A stretch of DNA of 64,000 bases from Isoetes taiwanensis (lineage: Eukaryota; Streptophyta; Lycopodiopsida; Isoetales; Isoetaceae), in contig JAJEKV010000014.1 in the NCBI GenBank assembly GCA_021234155.1, positions 9,631,563 to 9,695,562 of the forward strand, read 5' to 3'. Of this stretch, positions 52,843 through 63,999 are shown one piece after another. Numbering within the stretch: the stretch's first letter is position 1; each line of letters begins with the position of its first letter. The notes under the pieces are model-generated. The model had not been told where the DNA came from and made no database searches. It saw only the letters and a list, made by a program, of their open reading frames with translations. Both the position numbers and the translations under genes were made by a program.

Positions 52843-53311
52843 CGATGCTCAAGGGAGTCCAAAAGATGCCTTCAAAAGTCAAAGGCAAAAGGCTGACCAG
52901 AGCTAGGTGAAAAAAAGCTGCCTGACTGGGTCAATTTTGGGTCAATAACCCTGCCAGACAGCTGGATTTTGTGGATGAGAATCCACGAGGATTTTTTTGG
53001 AACTTCTTTCTTTGACACTTTCAACCTGACCTAGAAGACACGTGCATCATGTAGAAACAACAGGAAGTATGCAGAAATCTGTGCAAATTTTATGGGTTTT
53101 TTTGTGACAGTCTGTGACAGAGCTAAAGAAGGTGTTTTGAATCTTAGCTTTACAGGACTTTTTAGCTTTTGAATGATGAAGATGGCCTATATGACATGAG
53201 AACAAGTGCTAGATGACTAAACTCTAGTATGAAATGCTATTTTTCTTGATTTTTTGAGATTTCAATGATTGATTTTTGTGAAGCAATATTAAACAAGCAC
53301 TACAGTCTGAA
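52843..53311. repeat. Direct repeat (probable LTR part), left copy
   Basis: TGCTCAAGGGAGTCCAAAAG (52,849) to ACTACAGTCTGAA (53,311) matches 58,893-59,352 at roughly 95% identity. The left copy has ~20 extra bases (CCCTGCCAGACAGCTGGATT, near 52,950) and lacks an 8-base piece present on the right. The TG start suits an LTR edge. Confidence 0.8.
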
Positions 53312-55670
53312 GTTTAAGCTAAGGAATAACTTATACAAACCACATTTGTGTTCCTTGTTGAAAATCAAGCACTGCTACAGCATGAGTTGAACCAGCAAGA
53401 TTGATCTTTAGAAATAGCAGACGTGATATTTACCAACTTCAAATTTTCATTCAAAGGAGCCGTCAAGAATTACAATGAGTGAACTTCCCAGCGATTTAAC
53501 ATGGAGAAGTTCATAGAATGAAGTAAACAAAGGTAATACATATCTTCAAATGATAATAAAGGACTTTATTGCATCAGATCTTCAAGAAATCTGACACAAG
53601 GAGGCAGTACAGGGCAGTCAGAGGTCATTCCCAACAGTAGTATGCTGGATTAGATCGCTCAAAGTACTGGGATGCTCGAAAAAACTCTGAGACCTCAACG
53701 ACCTCTTAAATCTGGCAATTTCCGGTCAGTTCTTGATAAAGCAGTTCGGTTTTTGCCTCCTCCGCCTGTAAATGAGTTCTTGATCTGCCAGTCAATCAGT
53801 TGTGGTGTAATAATCATGATTTCTTCTTCAAAGTGGAACCCCTTTTTTGAATAATCCCCTTTATCGTGGCCTTGCTCTTGTCTGGCACTAATAAATGAGT
53901 TTTTAACAACTTTAGGCGAGATTCTTGGCATCAAAGGGCTTAATTCGGCCGGTTTAATCATGATTTGCCAGTCAGTGGGGCTAATTCTTCGGATCTTGCC
54001 ATAATTTCTAGGGTTCTTCATGACAACGGATATATCCCACAGGCATTTAGCGAAAAATAGGCTTGATCCCACGTGGCTGAATGTGGTTGGCTGAGGCGTG
54101 ATATGGTTTTTTTGGAGGGTAGTTTAAGCCAAATATCAATGCAACTAGGGGTATGGCGCGCATCCCGAGAACTCCCAAAACTAGGGCTAGATGTGGTCAA
54201 AGTAGGAATCTTTGACCACCATTTTGCATGATTTTTTATGGGCTTTCAGATGGAAAAAACAAATTTTGAAAATAAGCACTTCATTTTTTGGGCCTTTTTT
54301 CCATGGTGTACAAGGGGATGTGGCACATGTTGGATGACTAGGCAAATGCTGATGATGTGGCATGGTGAGGTGGAAGGCAAGGTGTCAAAGAAATTTTCCC
54401 TAGGTAAAATCTTGATGAAGTGTGACAAGGTGTGGGTGACACGTGTTGGGTGTCTTGGTGATGATGTGGATGATGTGTGCATGAACTTTGAAGGTGAGGT
54501 GGCACTAGATGTTGATTTTTTTCAACTTAGTCAACCTTGGACCTTTGGGATTTGATCTTTGACCCATACTTTGGTCTTGAATTGGTCATGTAATGGACTA
54601 GTGGAGCTTCTCTCCTCTTTCTATCTCTTTTTTAGAGAGAGAGTGTACTTCTAATGATTTGTCAAGTGCATGGTCATGGAACATGAAGTGTGTGTGTGAT
54701 GTAAATGGTGCACATGTGTGAAACATGTGGTGTGTGAGATTTTTGCCCTAGGGAAAAAACTTTGAGCCATTGAAAAGAGATGAATGAAATGAGGAATGGG
54801 TATGAGGGATCAATATAGGTGTGAGCAATGCCTTCTTTAGCCAATATCTCTAAGGTAGTGTGAAAATCTCAAAAGTTGGCAAGATAACCTACTTCTTTTG
54901 GGGTCTTCCAATATTTGACTGGGGTCTTCTCTTTTTGACTTGCCTTCCAATCTTTGACTCAAGTCTTGTTTACCTTTGCTAACTTGAATGCTCCTTTGAA
55001 TGTTCTCCATTGGTCTTCAACTTGGTGTAAAGATTTGTCTTCATACCTAAACAATGAGCTCCAAACAGAAATGCCTTGCAAGTGTGTTTTGATCTTTTGT
55101 GTTTTCTTGTGAAGTTGCTCTTACATGCTGCCACAAGGTGGCAGCATCATGCTAAACAAACAGAGGGAGTGTGGAGTGGAGATGGTGTTCTTCATATGAG
55201 CTTGCCAATGTGGTAGAATGGTTGGCAGCAATCAGGGAAGAGGCTTATGTGCATGTGGGAACAAGGGTGGTGGAAGTAGGCTGCTTGATTGTTCAAATGA
55301 ACATGAATGAGTCAAGTGATGAACCTGCATGACAGAATGATAAATCTGTTAGTACTTTGACTACCATGTGGAGGTATGGTGGCAGTTTTTGACCTGGTTT
55401 TGAATGAAATGAAGATGGAGGAAGGGCTTGTAATGGATTTTGGCCAACTTTGAGCAGATTATGTGCTTGTGAGTGTTCTGAAGGGTGGACCTGCATGGAA
55501 ATGTCTGTGACCTGCCATTGGTTTAAGCATGTTTAGAGCTCCTTTTGCTGCTTTTGCTGAGAATTAAACATGATTAGGAAGTAAGGAAAGTGATGTTTGC
55601 ATAACAAAGTAAAATCTAGGCCTAGTTAACTCTCTTCTAACCTACAACTACCTAACTTCTGCAAGCAGGA
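53312..55670. other. Non-coding 3' region (LTR remainder and 3' UTR) of the Tat-like element
   Basis: 2.3 kb with short frames only and no domain. GTG-rich stretches (54,300-54,750) and a pyrimidine run, CTTCTCTCCTCTTTCTATCTC at 54,608, which on the minus strand could be the polypurine tract; if so the 3' LTR would cover about 52,843-54,600. Long LTRs and a long 3' UTR fit Tat-type Gypsy elements. Confidence 0.45.
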
Positions 55671-56468
55671 CTATTCAAATAGGCTTAAGGCAACATGCTG
55701 CTGCCAGTACCTCTTTAAGTGAAGGATATTGAAAGGATTTGGCAGTTCGTGGCCATCTGTGAGATCCTTGAGCCAATAAGAGTCCTTGCCAGCCTCACCA
55801 ATAATTTCATAGGGCCCTTCCCACAAATTCTCAAACTTCCCTGCAACTTTCTCTCTAGCCTTGTTCCATTTCAACACGAGTTCTCCTATTTTCATGGTGC
55901 CTTGTAATATGTAAGCAGCTTTGAATGCTCCCACATCCTTAGCCTTTTTCAGTAAAATTGCATTTTCAGCATCATACCTGTGCTTCTCAAGTTGCATCGA
56001 CCTAATAAACCTGTCTTGCAAAGCATCTTCCATCTTGAGGTTAATAATGTGTGCCATTCTTAAAGAGGGTAGTTCTCATTCTATAGGCAAGACAACCTCA
56101 ATGCCATAAACCAAACTAAATGGGGTATGCTTGGTGGCATGCTTTATGGTAGTTCTGTAAGCCCATAATGCATCAGTTAATCTCAAATGCCAGTCTTTTT
56201 TGGACATGCTTACTGTTTTTTGCAGAATTGACTTGAGTACCTTGTTTGTTGACTCCGCCTGGCCATTTCCTTGGGGATAATATGCTGAACTCTTTGTGTG
56301 CTTGATCTTGAGGGTGCAGAGTAGCTGCTCAATCACTTCATTGACAAATTGTGAACCTCTATCTGATATTAGTTTCAAGGGAACGCCAAATCTGGCACAG
56401 ATGTTTTCATGAAGGAATCTACTGTTGTTATGGCATTTGCTTGTCTCAATGGCACTGCTTCTACCCAT
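55671..56468 (-). pseudogene. Gypsy integrase core (second half) and C-terminus
   Basis: The frame at 56,468-56,076 has FGVPLKLISDRGSQFVNEVI (second catalytic Asp) and YPQGNGQAESTNKVLKSILQ (catalytic Glu), then LWAYRTTIKHATKHTPFSLV. A frameshift near 56,070 leads to MQLEKHRYDAENAILLKKAK, then KFENLWEGPYEIIGEAGKDS (GPY motif) and LPNPFNILHLKRYW, the natural end at 55,671. Confidence 0.9.
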
Positions 56469-57160
56469 TTTGTGAAGTAATCTGTAGCTACCAGTATAAA
56501 CTCATGCTGAGCAGAAGAAGGGGGATCTATAGGCCCTATAAAATCCAATCCCCAGGTTTGAAAGGGCCCTGGAGATATTATGGCTGTCAGTGGAGCAGGC
56601 TGGAGGATTCTCCTTCCAAATATCTGGCATTTGTCACAACTTCTAATGTTTTCAAAGCAGTCCTTGAAGATTGAAGGCCAATAGTAACCTGACCTGAGTA
56701 TCTTTTTGGCAGTTGTGTCTGCAGCAAAGTGGCCTCCACATACGCCCTCATGACAAGCTTTTAACACCAATTCTGCCTCAAACTTGTCCACACACCTTAG
56801 CAAGATACCTTCTTTGTTTACTCTGCATAAAACATCACCAATTAGCCTGAATTTTTTTACCTTGTCCTTGAATCTCCTGTTTTGGCTTGGGTTCTGATTC
56901 TTTGGCAACTCTCCTCTTTCAAGGTACTCCCTAATTGCCTGTTGCCAGTTTTCCTCCTCAAGTAGATTAATTGCAGCCTCCATGTGAGTGCTATCTAGAT
57001 CCTCCAAGTCTTCATGCTTAAACAAAACATCAGTAAGATAAGAGCTGGGATCCTTGGATTCGAAAGTTACTTGAATGTCTATGTCATAATCTTGTACCCT
57101 GCAGGCCCACCTGCATAGCTTGGCTTTTTGTGGCTTCTTTGCAAAGAGTAGGGGCAGTGG
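56375..57160 (-). pseudogene. Gypsy integrase zinc domain and first half of core
   Basis: Continues in frame from the RNase H remnant (KLCRWACRVQDYDIDIQVTF, about 57,130-57,070). The zinc domain is complete: HEGVCGGHFAADTTAKKILR then CDKCQIF (H-H-C-C). The core begins GPFQTWGLDFIGPIDPPSSA (first catalytic Asp) and DYFTKWVEAVPLRQA. Frameshift near 56,390. Confidence 0.9.
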
Positions 57161-57163
57161 ATT

Positions 57164-58249
57164 TTACTTCATGTACACCTGAGTCTTGCTGCTTTGGATC
57201 AGGTGTCCCTGTTTATCAAATAAATACATTAAAGCTGCTGCACTCTTCTCAAGCCTAGCATACCTCATTTCAGTGTCAGACCAAATTTTGCTGGAGAAAG
57301 TTACAATGTCATCCCCTTGCATTAAGGCAAGGCCTACAGCCTTTTTGGTTACACTCAAGTAGGCTTTGAAGGGCTCAGACACGTTTGGTGGCTTAAGCAA
57401 GGTTGATTTGCAAATGGCCTCAATTATTGCTTCAAAGGAAGTTTGGCATGCTTCTGTCCACTCCACATGTATGAACTTGCTCTCTTTTTTTGAGAACTTC
57501 TTTCCCTTGGTCAAGTTTGTAATGGGATGAACTGTGTGAGAGAAATGTGGCACATACATCCTTAAGAAGCTTGTCATGCCTAGAAAGCTTTTGACTTGTT
57601 TGATAGTCTTGGGTGGTGTTAAGTTTCTAAGAGTTTGGATCTTACTTTCTGCCACTTGAATCCCCTGATTTGAGACCTCATGTCCAAGTAGATTCCCTTT
57701 TGAGCAAAAGAAGACGCATTTCCTAGGGTTCAAGCTCACTCCTCCTTTTCTGCACAAAGAACATAGTTGTATGAGATAAGTCATGTGATCTTCTAGCTTG
57801 GTATTGAGACACAGATCATCCAGATAAACTCTGAATGATTTAGGATCCATATCCTTGAAAATGGTGTCCATTGCTCTCTGAAATGTGGCAGATGCATTCA
57901 TGAGCCCAAAGGGCATTCTTTTCTTGGCAAAAGTTCCCCATGGCGTGACAAAAGATGTCTTGGCTTGACCTTCTTCCTTGATGCTAATTTGGTTAAATCC
58001 TGAGAAACCATCCAAAAATGAGTATACCTCCTTTCCTGCAACTGCCTGCAACACTTCTTCAAGAAAAGGTAGAGGATAGCAGTCTTTTATTGTAGCCTTG
58101 TTCAAATCCCTGTAATCAATGCATATCCTTATGGTCTTGTTCTTCTTTTCAACCGGTACAATGCAAGACAACCAGTCAGGATTGATTATCTCCTTTATAA
58201 CTCCAGCCTCTTTCATTTTGAAGAGTTCTTCCCTAATAAGATCCAACAA
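57164..58249 (-). pseudogene. Gypsy reverse transcriptase with degenerate RNase H
   Basis: RT blocks are complete: SCIVPVEKKNKTIRICIDYR, CYPLPFLEEVLQAVAGKEVY, TSFVTPWGTFAKKRMPFGLM, the active site FRVYLDDLCLN (YLDD, both metal-binding aspartates), then SKGNLLGHEVSNQGIQVAES and SFLGMTSFLRMYVPHFS. The following RNase H (KAYLSVTKKAVGLALMQGDD, ETRYA-like MRYARLEKSAAALMYL) lacks the first catalytic Asp (YLSVT instead of LxTDA), as is usual in Tat elements with an extra RNase H. A single TAA at 57,163 ends the frame. Confidence 0.93.
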
Positions 58250-58905
58250 AGAGCTGTTAATTTAATTCTTCTAAGTTTTTGCACAACTGGTTTTGATTTT
58301 TCTTTTATCTTGATCTCAACTTCACAAACACTCTTATCAACACCTAACAATTCTTTATAATCCCAAGCAAAAACATCATTCCAAGTATTAAAGAAACTTA
58401 AAAATGCTTCCCTTTCCTCTTCTTTGAACAAATCTCCCACATATAAGACTCTATCTTCATTGTTTTTTCTTACCTTGATTTCCTTTACCTCTTTTTTAGA
58501 GCTGGCATTGATTACCAAGATTGGATAGAGTTGCTGAAGCTCCTCATCTTCCAGATCTTCCTCCTTGATAGCTCCCTCAGCTAGATGCTCCATTAGCACA
58601 TCTCTGCATAGGGAATCTGCCTCAGAGTTAAGCTCTCTAGGTATGTGCTGCATTTCCCAGGTTGTGAACTTTGCTAGTGCCTCCAATGCTTGATCTTTGA
58701 GTTTTACCATTTCTTCATGCTTTGCTTGATATTTCCCTTCAATCTGCCTGCATATGAGTTGTGAATCTCCAAAGATAACAAGGTTAGTAACACCCGAATG
58801 GTTAGCTTCTTGAAGACCTGCAATTAATGCCTTATATTCTGCCATGTTTGATGTTAGATCCTGATAGATTCTTCCTACTTTGGCTATCAACATGTTGATG
58901 CTCAA
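58213..58905 (-). pseudogene. Extra (archaeal-type) RNase H upstream of the RT, with linker
   Basis: NMAEYKALIAGLQEANHSGV, LVIFGDSQLICRQIEGKYQA and HIPRELNSEADSLCRD are the AEYxALIxGL, GDSQL and HIPREeNxxAD motifs of the RVT_3-type RNase H. The N-terminal strand with the DGA catalytic Asp is missing, because the frame runs into the repeat at 58,893. The linker VFAWDYKELLGVDKSVCEVE and then VVQKLRRIK is the segment that directly precedes the RT in Gypsy elements, so the RNase H is fused upstream of RT. One frame change at about 58,250 joins it to the RT. Confidence 0.87.
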
Positions 58906-59352
58906 GGGAGTTCAAAAGATGCCTTCAAAAGTCAGAGGCAAAAGGCTGACCAGAGCTAGGTGAAAAAAAGCTGCATGACTGGGTCAATTTTGGGTCAATA
59001 ATTTGTGGATGAGAATCCACGAGGATTTTTTTGGAACTTCTTTCTTTGACACTTTCAACCTGACCTAGAAGACACGTGCATCGTGTAGAAACAACAGGAA
59101 GTATGCAGAAATCTGTGCAAATGCCATTTTTATGGGTTTTTTTGTGACAGTCTGTGACAGAGCTAAAGAAGGTGTTTTGAATCTTAGCTTTACAGGATTT
59201 TTTAGCTTTTGAATGATGAAGATGGCCTATATGACATGAGAACAAGTGCTAGATGACTAAACTCTAGTATGAAATGCTATTTTTCTTGATTTTTTGAGAT
59301 TTCAATGATTGATTTTTGTGAAGCAATGTTAAACAAGCACTACAGTCTGAAT
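58893..59352. repeat. Direct repeat (probable LTR part), right copy
   Basis: Matches 52,843-53,311 and ends at the same CAGTCTGAA. On the right the GC-rich array starts at once (ATTGCGAATTTATG). On the left it abuts the RNase H with no primer-binding site, gag or protease between, so it marks an internal deletion or recombination. Confidence 0.8.
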
Positions 59353-62072
59353 TGCGAATTTATGAATGTCTTGCCACTGCAAAACCGCCCCCCGACTTCT
59401 ACTTGCCACATCGGGAGGAGGACAGGCCCAAACTCCGCTCCGTCAGTTCCTCTTGCTCCGTATTCTCGGCTGCAGCTTCTCGGCCAGGTCCCAAGTGCAA
59501 CAGACCAAGTCTCGGCCCCCAAAACGCAAACCCTTCTAGAACCTAGCAACCCACATGGTTAACGTTTTGGAGGCCCTCTCCTTGTCAGATTCGGCCGGGA
59601 CCTTGCGTCGTGACTTGACGTGGAGTGGGGGTGTTGACGCCAGAGCGCGGACCCTAAAATCCCCCCGTAAGCTGCTTGCCCCGAATTTCCTCTCCTCAAG
59701 GCCCTGGGGACGGACGGGCGACCTCCCCTCTCCGGAATCGCGATTTGGCTCTGCCAATGGACTCAGAACATCGACATTGCCCTGGGGACCAAGTTCCGTG
59801 GCCAGAAGACCACCCGACCTCCAAGAAGCGCCAAAGTAGCTCACTTCCATCACACTCGTAGTCAATTGGCCTAGGATGTGGATGCGGGATACTGTCGTGG
59901 AGGGCGTGAGTGTTTCTTTCTTTTGCAAAACCGACCTTGTAACTTGCTCCCTAGGGTAATTTCGCCATTCCGGACGATTTGGCAGGGTCGATTTGCCATT
60001 CCGGAGCCTCCCCAGTGCCCGAACGACAAAACACTGCGGTTTCTACAAGGCCGACCTCAGGACGCCCCGCGGTTTGACAAGTTCTCCCGGACCGATCTGG
60101 AATCTTTTGGGCCTTCCCGAAGAGGGGCCCCTGAACGGAGGATCCAACGGTCGGATAGGGGAACCGGGCTCCGGGAGGGTGGTCATTAGCGTGCAGCCCC
60201 CCGGGGGAGCGCTGCCAGGAAGGGCTGCCTCGGGAACTTTTTTGGATCCCGCCTCTTGGGGTCCGGACTCTCCCCTCTTGTGAGGGATCCCTGCAAGGTC
60301 CTGGCCTCGTTTGACTTGGGGAAGGGTGCCAGCTCGGTTGCCCTGCAACGGGCTGCCCCGACCGTTCTAATGCTAACCCTTTGACCTAGACCTTCTCCGA
60401 AAATTTCGAAAATTGGGCTGTGTGCTGGAGATGAATTAGGAATCCAGCTGGCAAAAAATCAGAATTTATTTTCGTACAATGCATTAATTGCGAATTTATG
60501 AATGTCTTGCCACTGCAAAAGCGCCCCCCGACTTCTACTTGCCACATCGGGAGGAGGACAGGCCCAAACTCCGCTCCGTCAGTTCCCCTTGCTCCGTATT
60601 CTCGGCTGCAGCTTCTTGGCCAGGTCCCAAGTGCAACAGACCAAGTCTCGGCCCCCAAAACGCAAACCCTTCTAGAACCTGGCAACCCACAGGGTTTACG
60701 TTTCGGAGGCCCTCTCCTTGTCAGATTCGGCCGGGACCTTGCGCCGTGACTTGACGTGGAGTGGGGGTGTTGACGCCAGAGCGGGGACCCTAAAATCCCC
60801 CCGGAAGCTGCTTGCCCCGAATTTCCTCTCCCCAAGGCCCTGGGGACGGACGGGCGACCTCCCCTCTCCGGAATCGCGATTTGGCTCTGCCAATGGACTC
60901 AGAACGTCGACATTGCCCTGGGGACCAAGTTCCGTGGCCAGAAGACCACCCGACCTCCAAGAAGCGCCAAAGTAGCTCACTTCCATCACACTCGTAGTCA
61001 ATTGGCCTAGGATGTGGATGCGGGATATTGTCGTGGAGGGCGTGAGTGTTTCTTTCTTTTGCAAAACCGACCTTCTAACTTGCTCCCTAGGGTAATTTCG
61101 CCATTCCGGATGATTTGGCAGGGTCTATTTGCCATTCTGAAGCCTCCCCGGTGCCCGAACGACAAAAAAAGATCCCGGTTTCTACAAGGTCGACCTCGGG
61201 GCCCCGCGTTTGACAAGTTCTCCCGACCGATCTGGAATCTTTTGGGTCTTCCCTTCAAGGGGGGCCCCCGAACGGAGGATCCAACGGTCGGATAGGGAAC
61301 CGGCCCCGGGAGGGTGGTCATTAGCGTCAGCCCCCGGAGCGCCCGGAAGGGGGGCTGCCTCGGAACTTTTTTGGATCCCGCCTCTTGGGTTCCTGGACTC
61401 TCCCCTCTTGTGAGGGATCCCCGCAAGGTCCTGGCCTCGTTTGACTTGGGAAGGGTGCCACCTCGGTTGCCCACGCAACGGGCCATCCCGACCGCTTCTA
61501 ATGCTAACCCTTTGACCTAGACCTTCTCCTCAAAATTTCAAAATTGGGCTGTGTCTTTGGAGATGAATTAGGAATCCAAAATGGCAAAAAATCAGAATTT
61601 ATTTTCGTACAATGCATTAATTGCGAATTTATGAATGTCTTGCCACTGCAAAAGTCCCCCTGACTTCTACTTGCCACATCGGGAGGAGGACAGGCCCAAA
61701 CTCCGCTCCGTCAGTTCCCCTTGCTCCTTATTCTCGGCTACAACTTCTCGGCCAGGTCCCAAGTGCAACAGACCAAGTCTCGGCCCCCAAAACGCAAACC
61801 CTGGCAACCCACAGGGTTTACGTTTCAGAGGCCCTCTCCTTATCAGATTCGGCCGGGACCTTGCGTCGTGTCTTGACGTGGAGTGAGAGTGTTGACGCCA
61901 GAGAGGAGACCCTAAAATCCCCCCGGAAGCTGCTTGCCCCGAATTTCCTCTCCCCAAGGCCCTGGGGACGGACGGACAATCTCGCCTCCCCGGAACCGCG
62001 ATTCGTCTCTGCCAATGGACTCAGGACGTCGACATTGCCTTGGGGACCAATTTCCGTGGCCAGAAGACCACT
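59351..62072. repeat. GC-rich tandem array, 1.13-kb unit, 2.4 copies
   Basis: Unit starts ATTGCGAATTTATGAATGTC at 59,351, 60,487 and 61,620 (periods 1,136 and 1,133); the third is cut after about 450 bp at GGCCAGAAGACCACTC. It is far more GC-rich and CpG-rich than anything around it. Units 1 and 2 are nearly identical at their 5' half, but the 3' half of unit 2 has many 1-3-base losses. Long open frames occur on both strands (e.g. minus 59,536-59,928 and 60,696-61,064), but with such composition and without a recognised motif I do not call genes. Origin is unknown. Confidence 0.88.
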
Positions 62073-62099
62073 CATGTTCACCCAATTAAGAAATGAGTT

Positions 62100-62172
62100 T
62101 TTGACGTCGCTGTATACGTCGCATGCGACGTCAGTACGTCGCATGCGACGTATTTTGTTATAGCGACGTCAT
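62100..62172. repeat. Nested palindromes: two ACGTCGCATGCGACGT units in a larger inverted repeat
   Basis: The perfect 16-bp palindrome ACGTCGCATGCGACGT occurs at about 62,115-62,130 and 62,135-62,150, separated by CAGT. It is enclosed by TGACGTCGCT (62,101) and its inverse AGCGACGTCA (to 62,172), so the whole ~72-bp region is one imperfect foldback. Either a minimal foldback transposon or the remnant ends of a DNA transposon with the interior lost; TGACGT is also a bZIP core. Confidence 0.8.
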
Positions 62173-62189
62173 TTAAATTATTTTTATTT

Positions 62190-62730
62190 TTGTTGTGACA
62201 TGTTTGATACTGGGGCATGTTTGAGCCTAGAGGCAATGCTTGAGCCTAAGAGGCTTGTTTGAACCTAGGTGGCATGTTCGACCCTAAGGGAAATGCAACG
62301 CCTACACGTTCAACGTCTGTAGGCTTCTCATGCTTCACTCTATGTATTTGGAGTTGTTCACCTTGCAAAATACCATTATTATTATCTGTTTGAAAGGTAG
62401 AGCAGTGATCCACAACAGAAAGCTAGTGGATAGCATCAAATTAAGCAACGATCAGGTTAACTTGGTGGTGGCACTGGTTTAAGGTTAGAGAAAATCGGAA
62501 GTAACTAAGATACCATTGAAGACTCTTTGGACGAGTTGAAATCCAAATCCTTACCAAAGATTTGAGTGCTTGTGCAAACTGTTTGCTGGCCTGGCAACAT
62601 GTCATTGTGACGTCATGTGTTGTATTTTTTTCTCTACTTTATGTGGCATATATTTGATCTTCTATTGGAGCCTAGGTGGCATGTTCTAGTCTAGAGGCAA
62701 TGCTTGAGCCTATGTGGCTTCTTTGAGCCC
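62190..62730. repeat. Region with interspersed short GAGCCTAGGTGGCATGTT-like repeats
   Basis: TTGAGCCTA, GAGGCAATGC and GGCATGTT recur at 62,215-62,300 and again at 62,668-62,725 (GAGCCTAGGTGGCATGTTCT, GAGGCAATGCTTGAGCCTA). The 370 bp between show no gene. Confidence 0.55.
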
Positions 62731-62929
62731 ATGTTCCACCCATTCTTTATTCCTCCGATATAATGTATACCAAAAGGGGAAGGGGGGAAAAAAAAGAATT
62801 GAATTGAATGGGTTTTTATTGCACACGAAGACCAATAGACATAGCCTATCAGAAGGATTGCACTGAGGATGTGCATAATATTTGACATATAGAATTTAAT
62901 GATCGTCTTCTCTAGGTGCGAACTAGGAG

Positions 62930-63999
62930 TCGTCATTGTTAGCATTGCCAACATTTGTATTAAAATGCCCGAAGTACATCGTATTTTTCGTGGAATTGCT
63001 CGGTGTAAGATGCCGCATGAGAGCTGGTGGTCCAACCTCTTGATGCTCGTTTTTCCGTGAGTTTGAATGCCTTGATCTCGCCAGGGCTCTTCGACGTTAT
63101 TGACTCCTCTAGCACAACACCTTGGAATATTGGGCGCCCCTCGATGTAGTTTGTATGATAAACCACCATGTTGGGTCTTGTCGACGGTAAAGAAAAAAAA
63201 AATCTGTCAAAGAAGTTTACGTGAGATTGATATTGATGGTCTAAATTTTGAAGTGGATATGTGTATGTGTGTGTACTGTTCACGGTTATCCGGAAGGACA
63301 AGCGCCTCACTACCGGGGGTACATCTTGCTAGAGTTGACAAAAAAAAGCCACTTGTTCTATCATACTTTCTTTGTAGGCCCCGCCCCCTTAATTGAAGGT
63401 CAAACCAATCGACATCGAATATGAAGGTCTTAAAATTGCCACCAACATCCACCTCCATTATAGTCTTTAACCTCCCGCCCAATCACGGGTGGCTTCCCGG
63501 ACGATTACGATCGGCAACACTTGATTGAAACTCCATCGTGAATGATGCCATGACTCCGCTATCCACAAGTCTTCCGTATGTCAAGAGAACTCACACGATA
63601 GTGGGTCCCATGCCACCATATCGAGGAGTAAGATATATACCGTCAAAAAGCACCATTAATGTCAATAGATACAATAACATCAAAAGTAAATACTGATTTC
63701 GACATCAACATAATTTGTTGCAACTACCTTTTTCATGACACCTTGTGCGTATGCCCATTCCGTAGCTGTAATATACTCCCCTTGTAATATGCATCGGTCA
63801 AAGCCTCAGTAGTACCCATTCTCTTTCCATCTTGTCCCAAGAGGGTTCATATCCATCGAGGTACGGGCTCGTCTATTATGTCGTCTCCATTCATGCCTCT
63901 TCTCTTCCATTTCTTCCTTTACGTTCTCATAACGAGCAATCCATTTTGCCATTGGTGCCGAATTGTAAAGAAGAAATTGATTAACCTTAATGATCATAT
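62930..63999 (-). pseudogene. CACTA-type transposon gene fragment (DUF4216-like)
   Basis: Minus strand, running in from the right edge. 63,997-63,806 reads FLLYNSAPMAKWIARYENVK then EEMEEKRHEWRRHNRRARTS, the linker that precedes DUF4216 in CACTA (En/Spm) second-ORF proteins. GEYITATEWAYAQGVMKKVV (about 63,790-63,730) continues it. DUF4216 itself has GGNFKTFIFDVDWFDLQLRG (63,440-63,380; the DWFD signature), then SGFFLSTLARC and, after a likely intron (63,300-63,190), STRPNMVVYHTNYIEGRPIF. The tail (KSPGEIKAFKLTEKRASR) is basic. At least two frame changes. The transposase part would lie beyond the window. Confidence 0.6.

Larger units (their letters stand above)
55671..58905 (-). mobile_element. 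Tat-like Ty3/Gypsy element: extra RNase H, RT, RNase H, integrase
   Basis: On the minus strand from right to left: archaeal-type RNase H (58.9-58.5 kb), linker, reverse transcriptase (58.2-57.5), RT-linked RNase H (57.4-57.1), integrase (57.0-56.1) and integrase C-terminus (56.06-55.67). An extra RNase H marks the Tat clade, but there it normally lies between the RT-linked RNase H and integrase; here it is before the RT. gag and protease are absent: the RNase H is cut at its N-terminus by an LTR-like repeat (58,893). Few stops, so it is fairly young. Confidence 0.85.

Noticed and set aside
59536-62163. Long open frames in the GC-rich array as genes
   Set aside because: Open on both strands because of GC-rich composition; they repeat with the unit, show no motif, and unit 2 does not preserve the frame.
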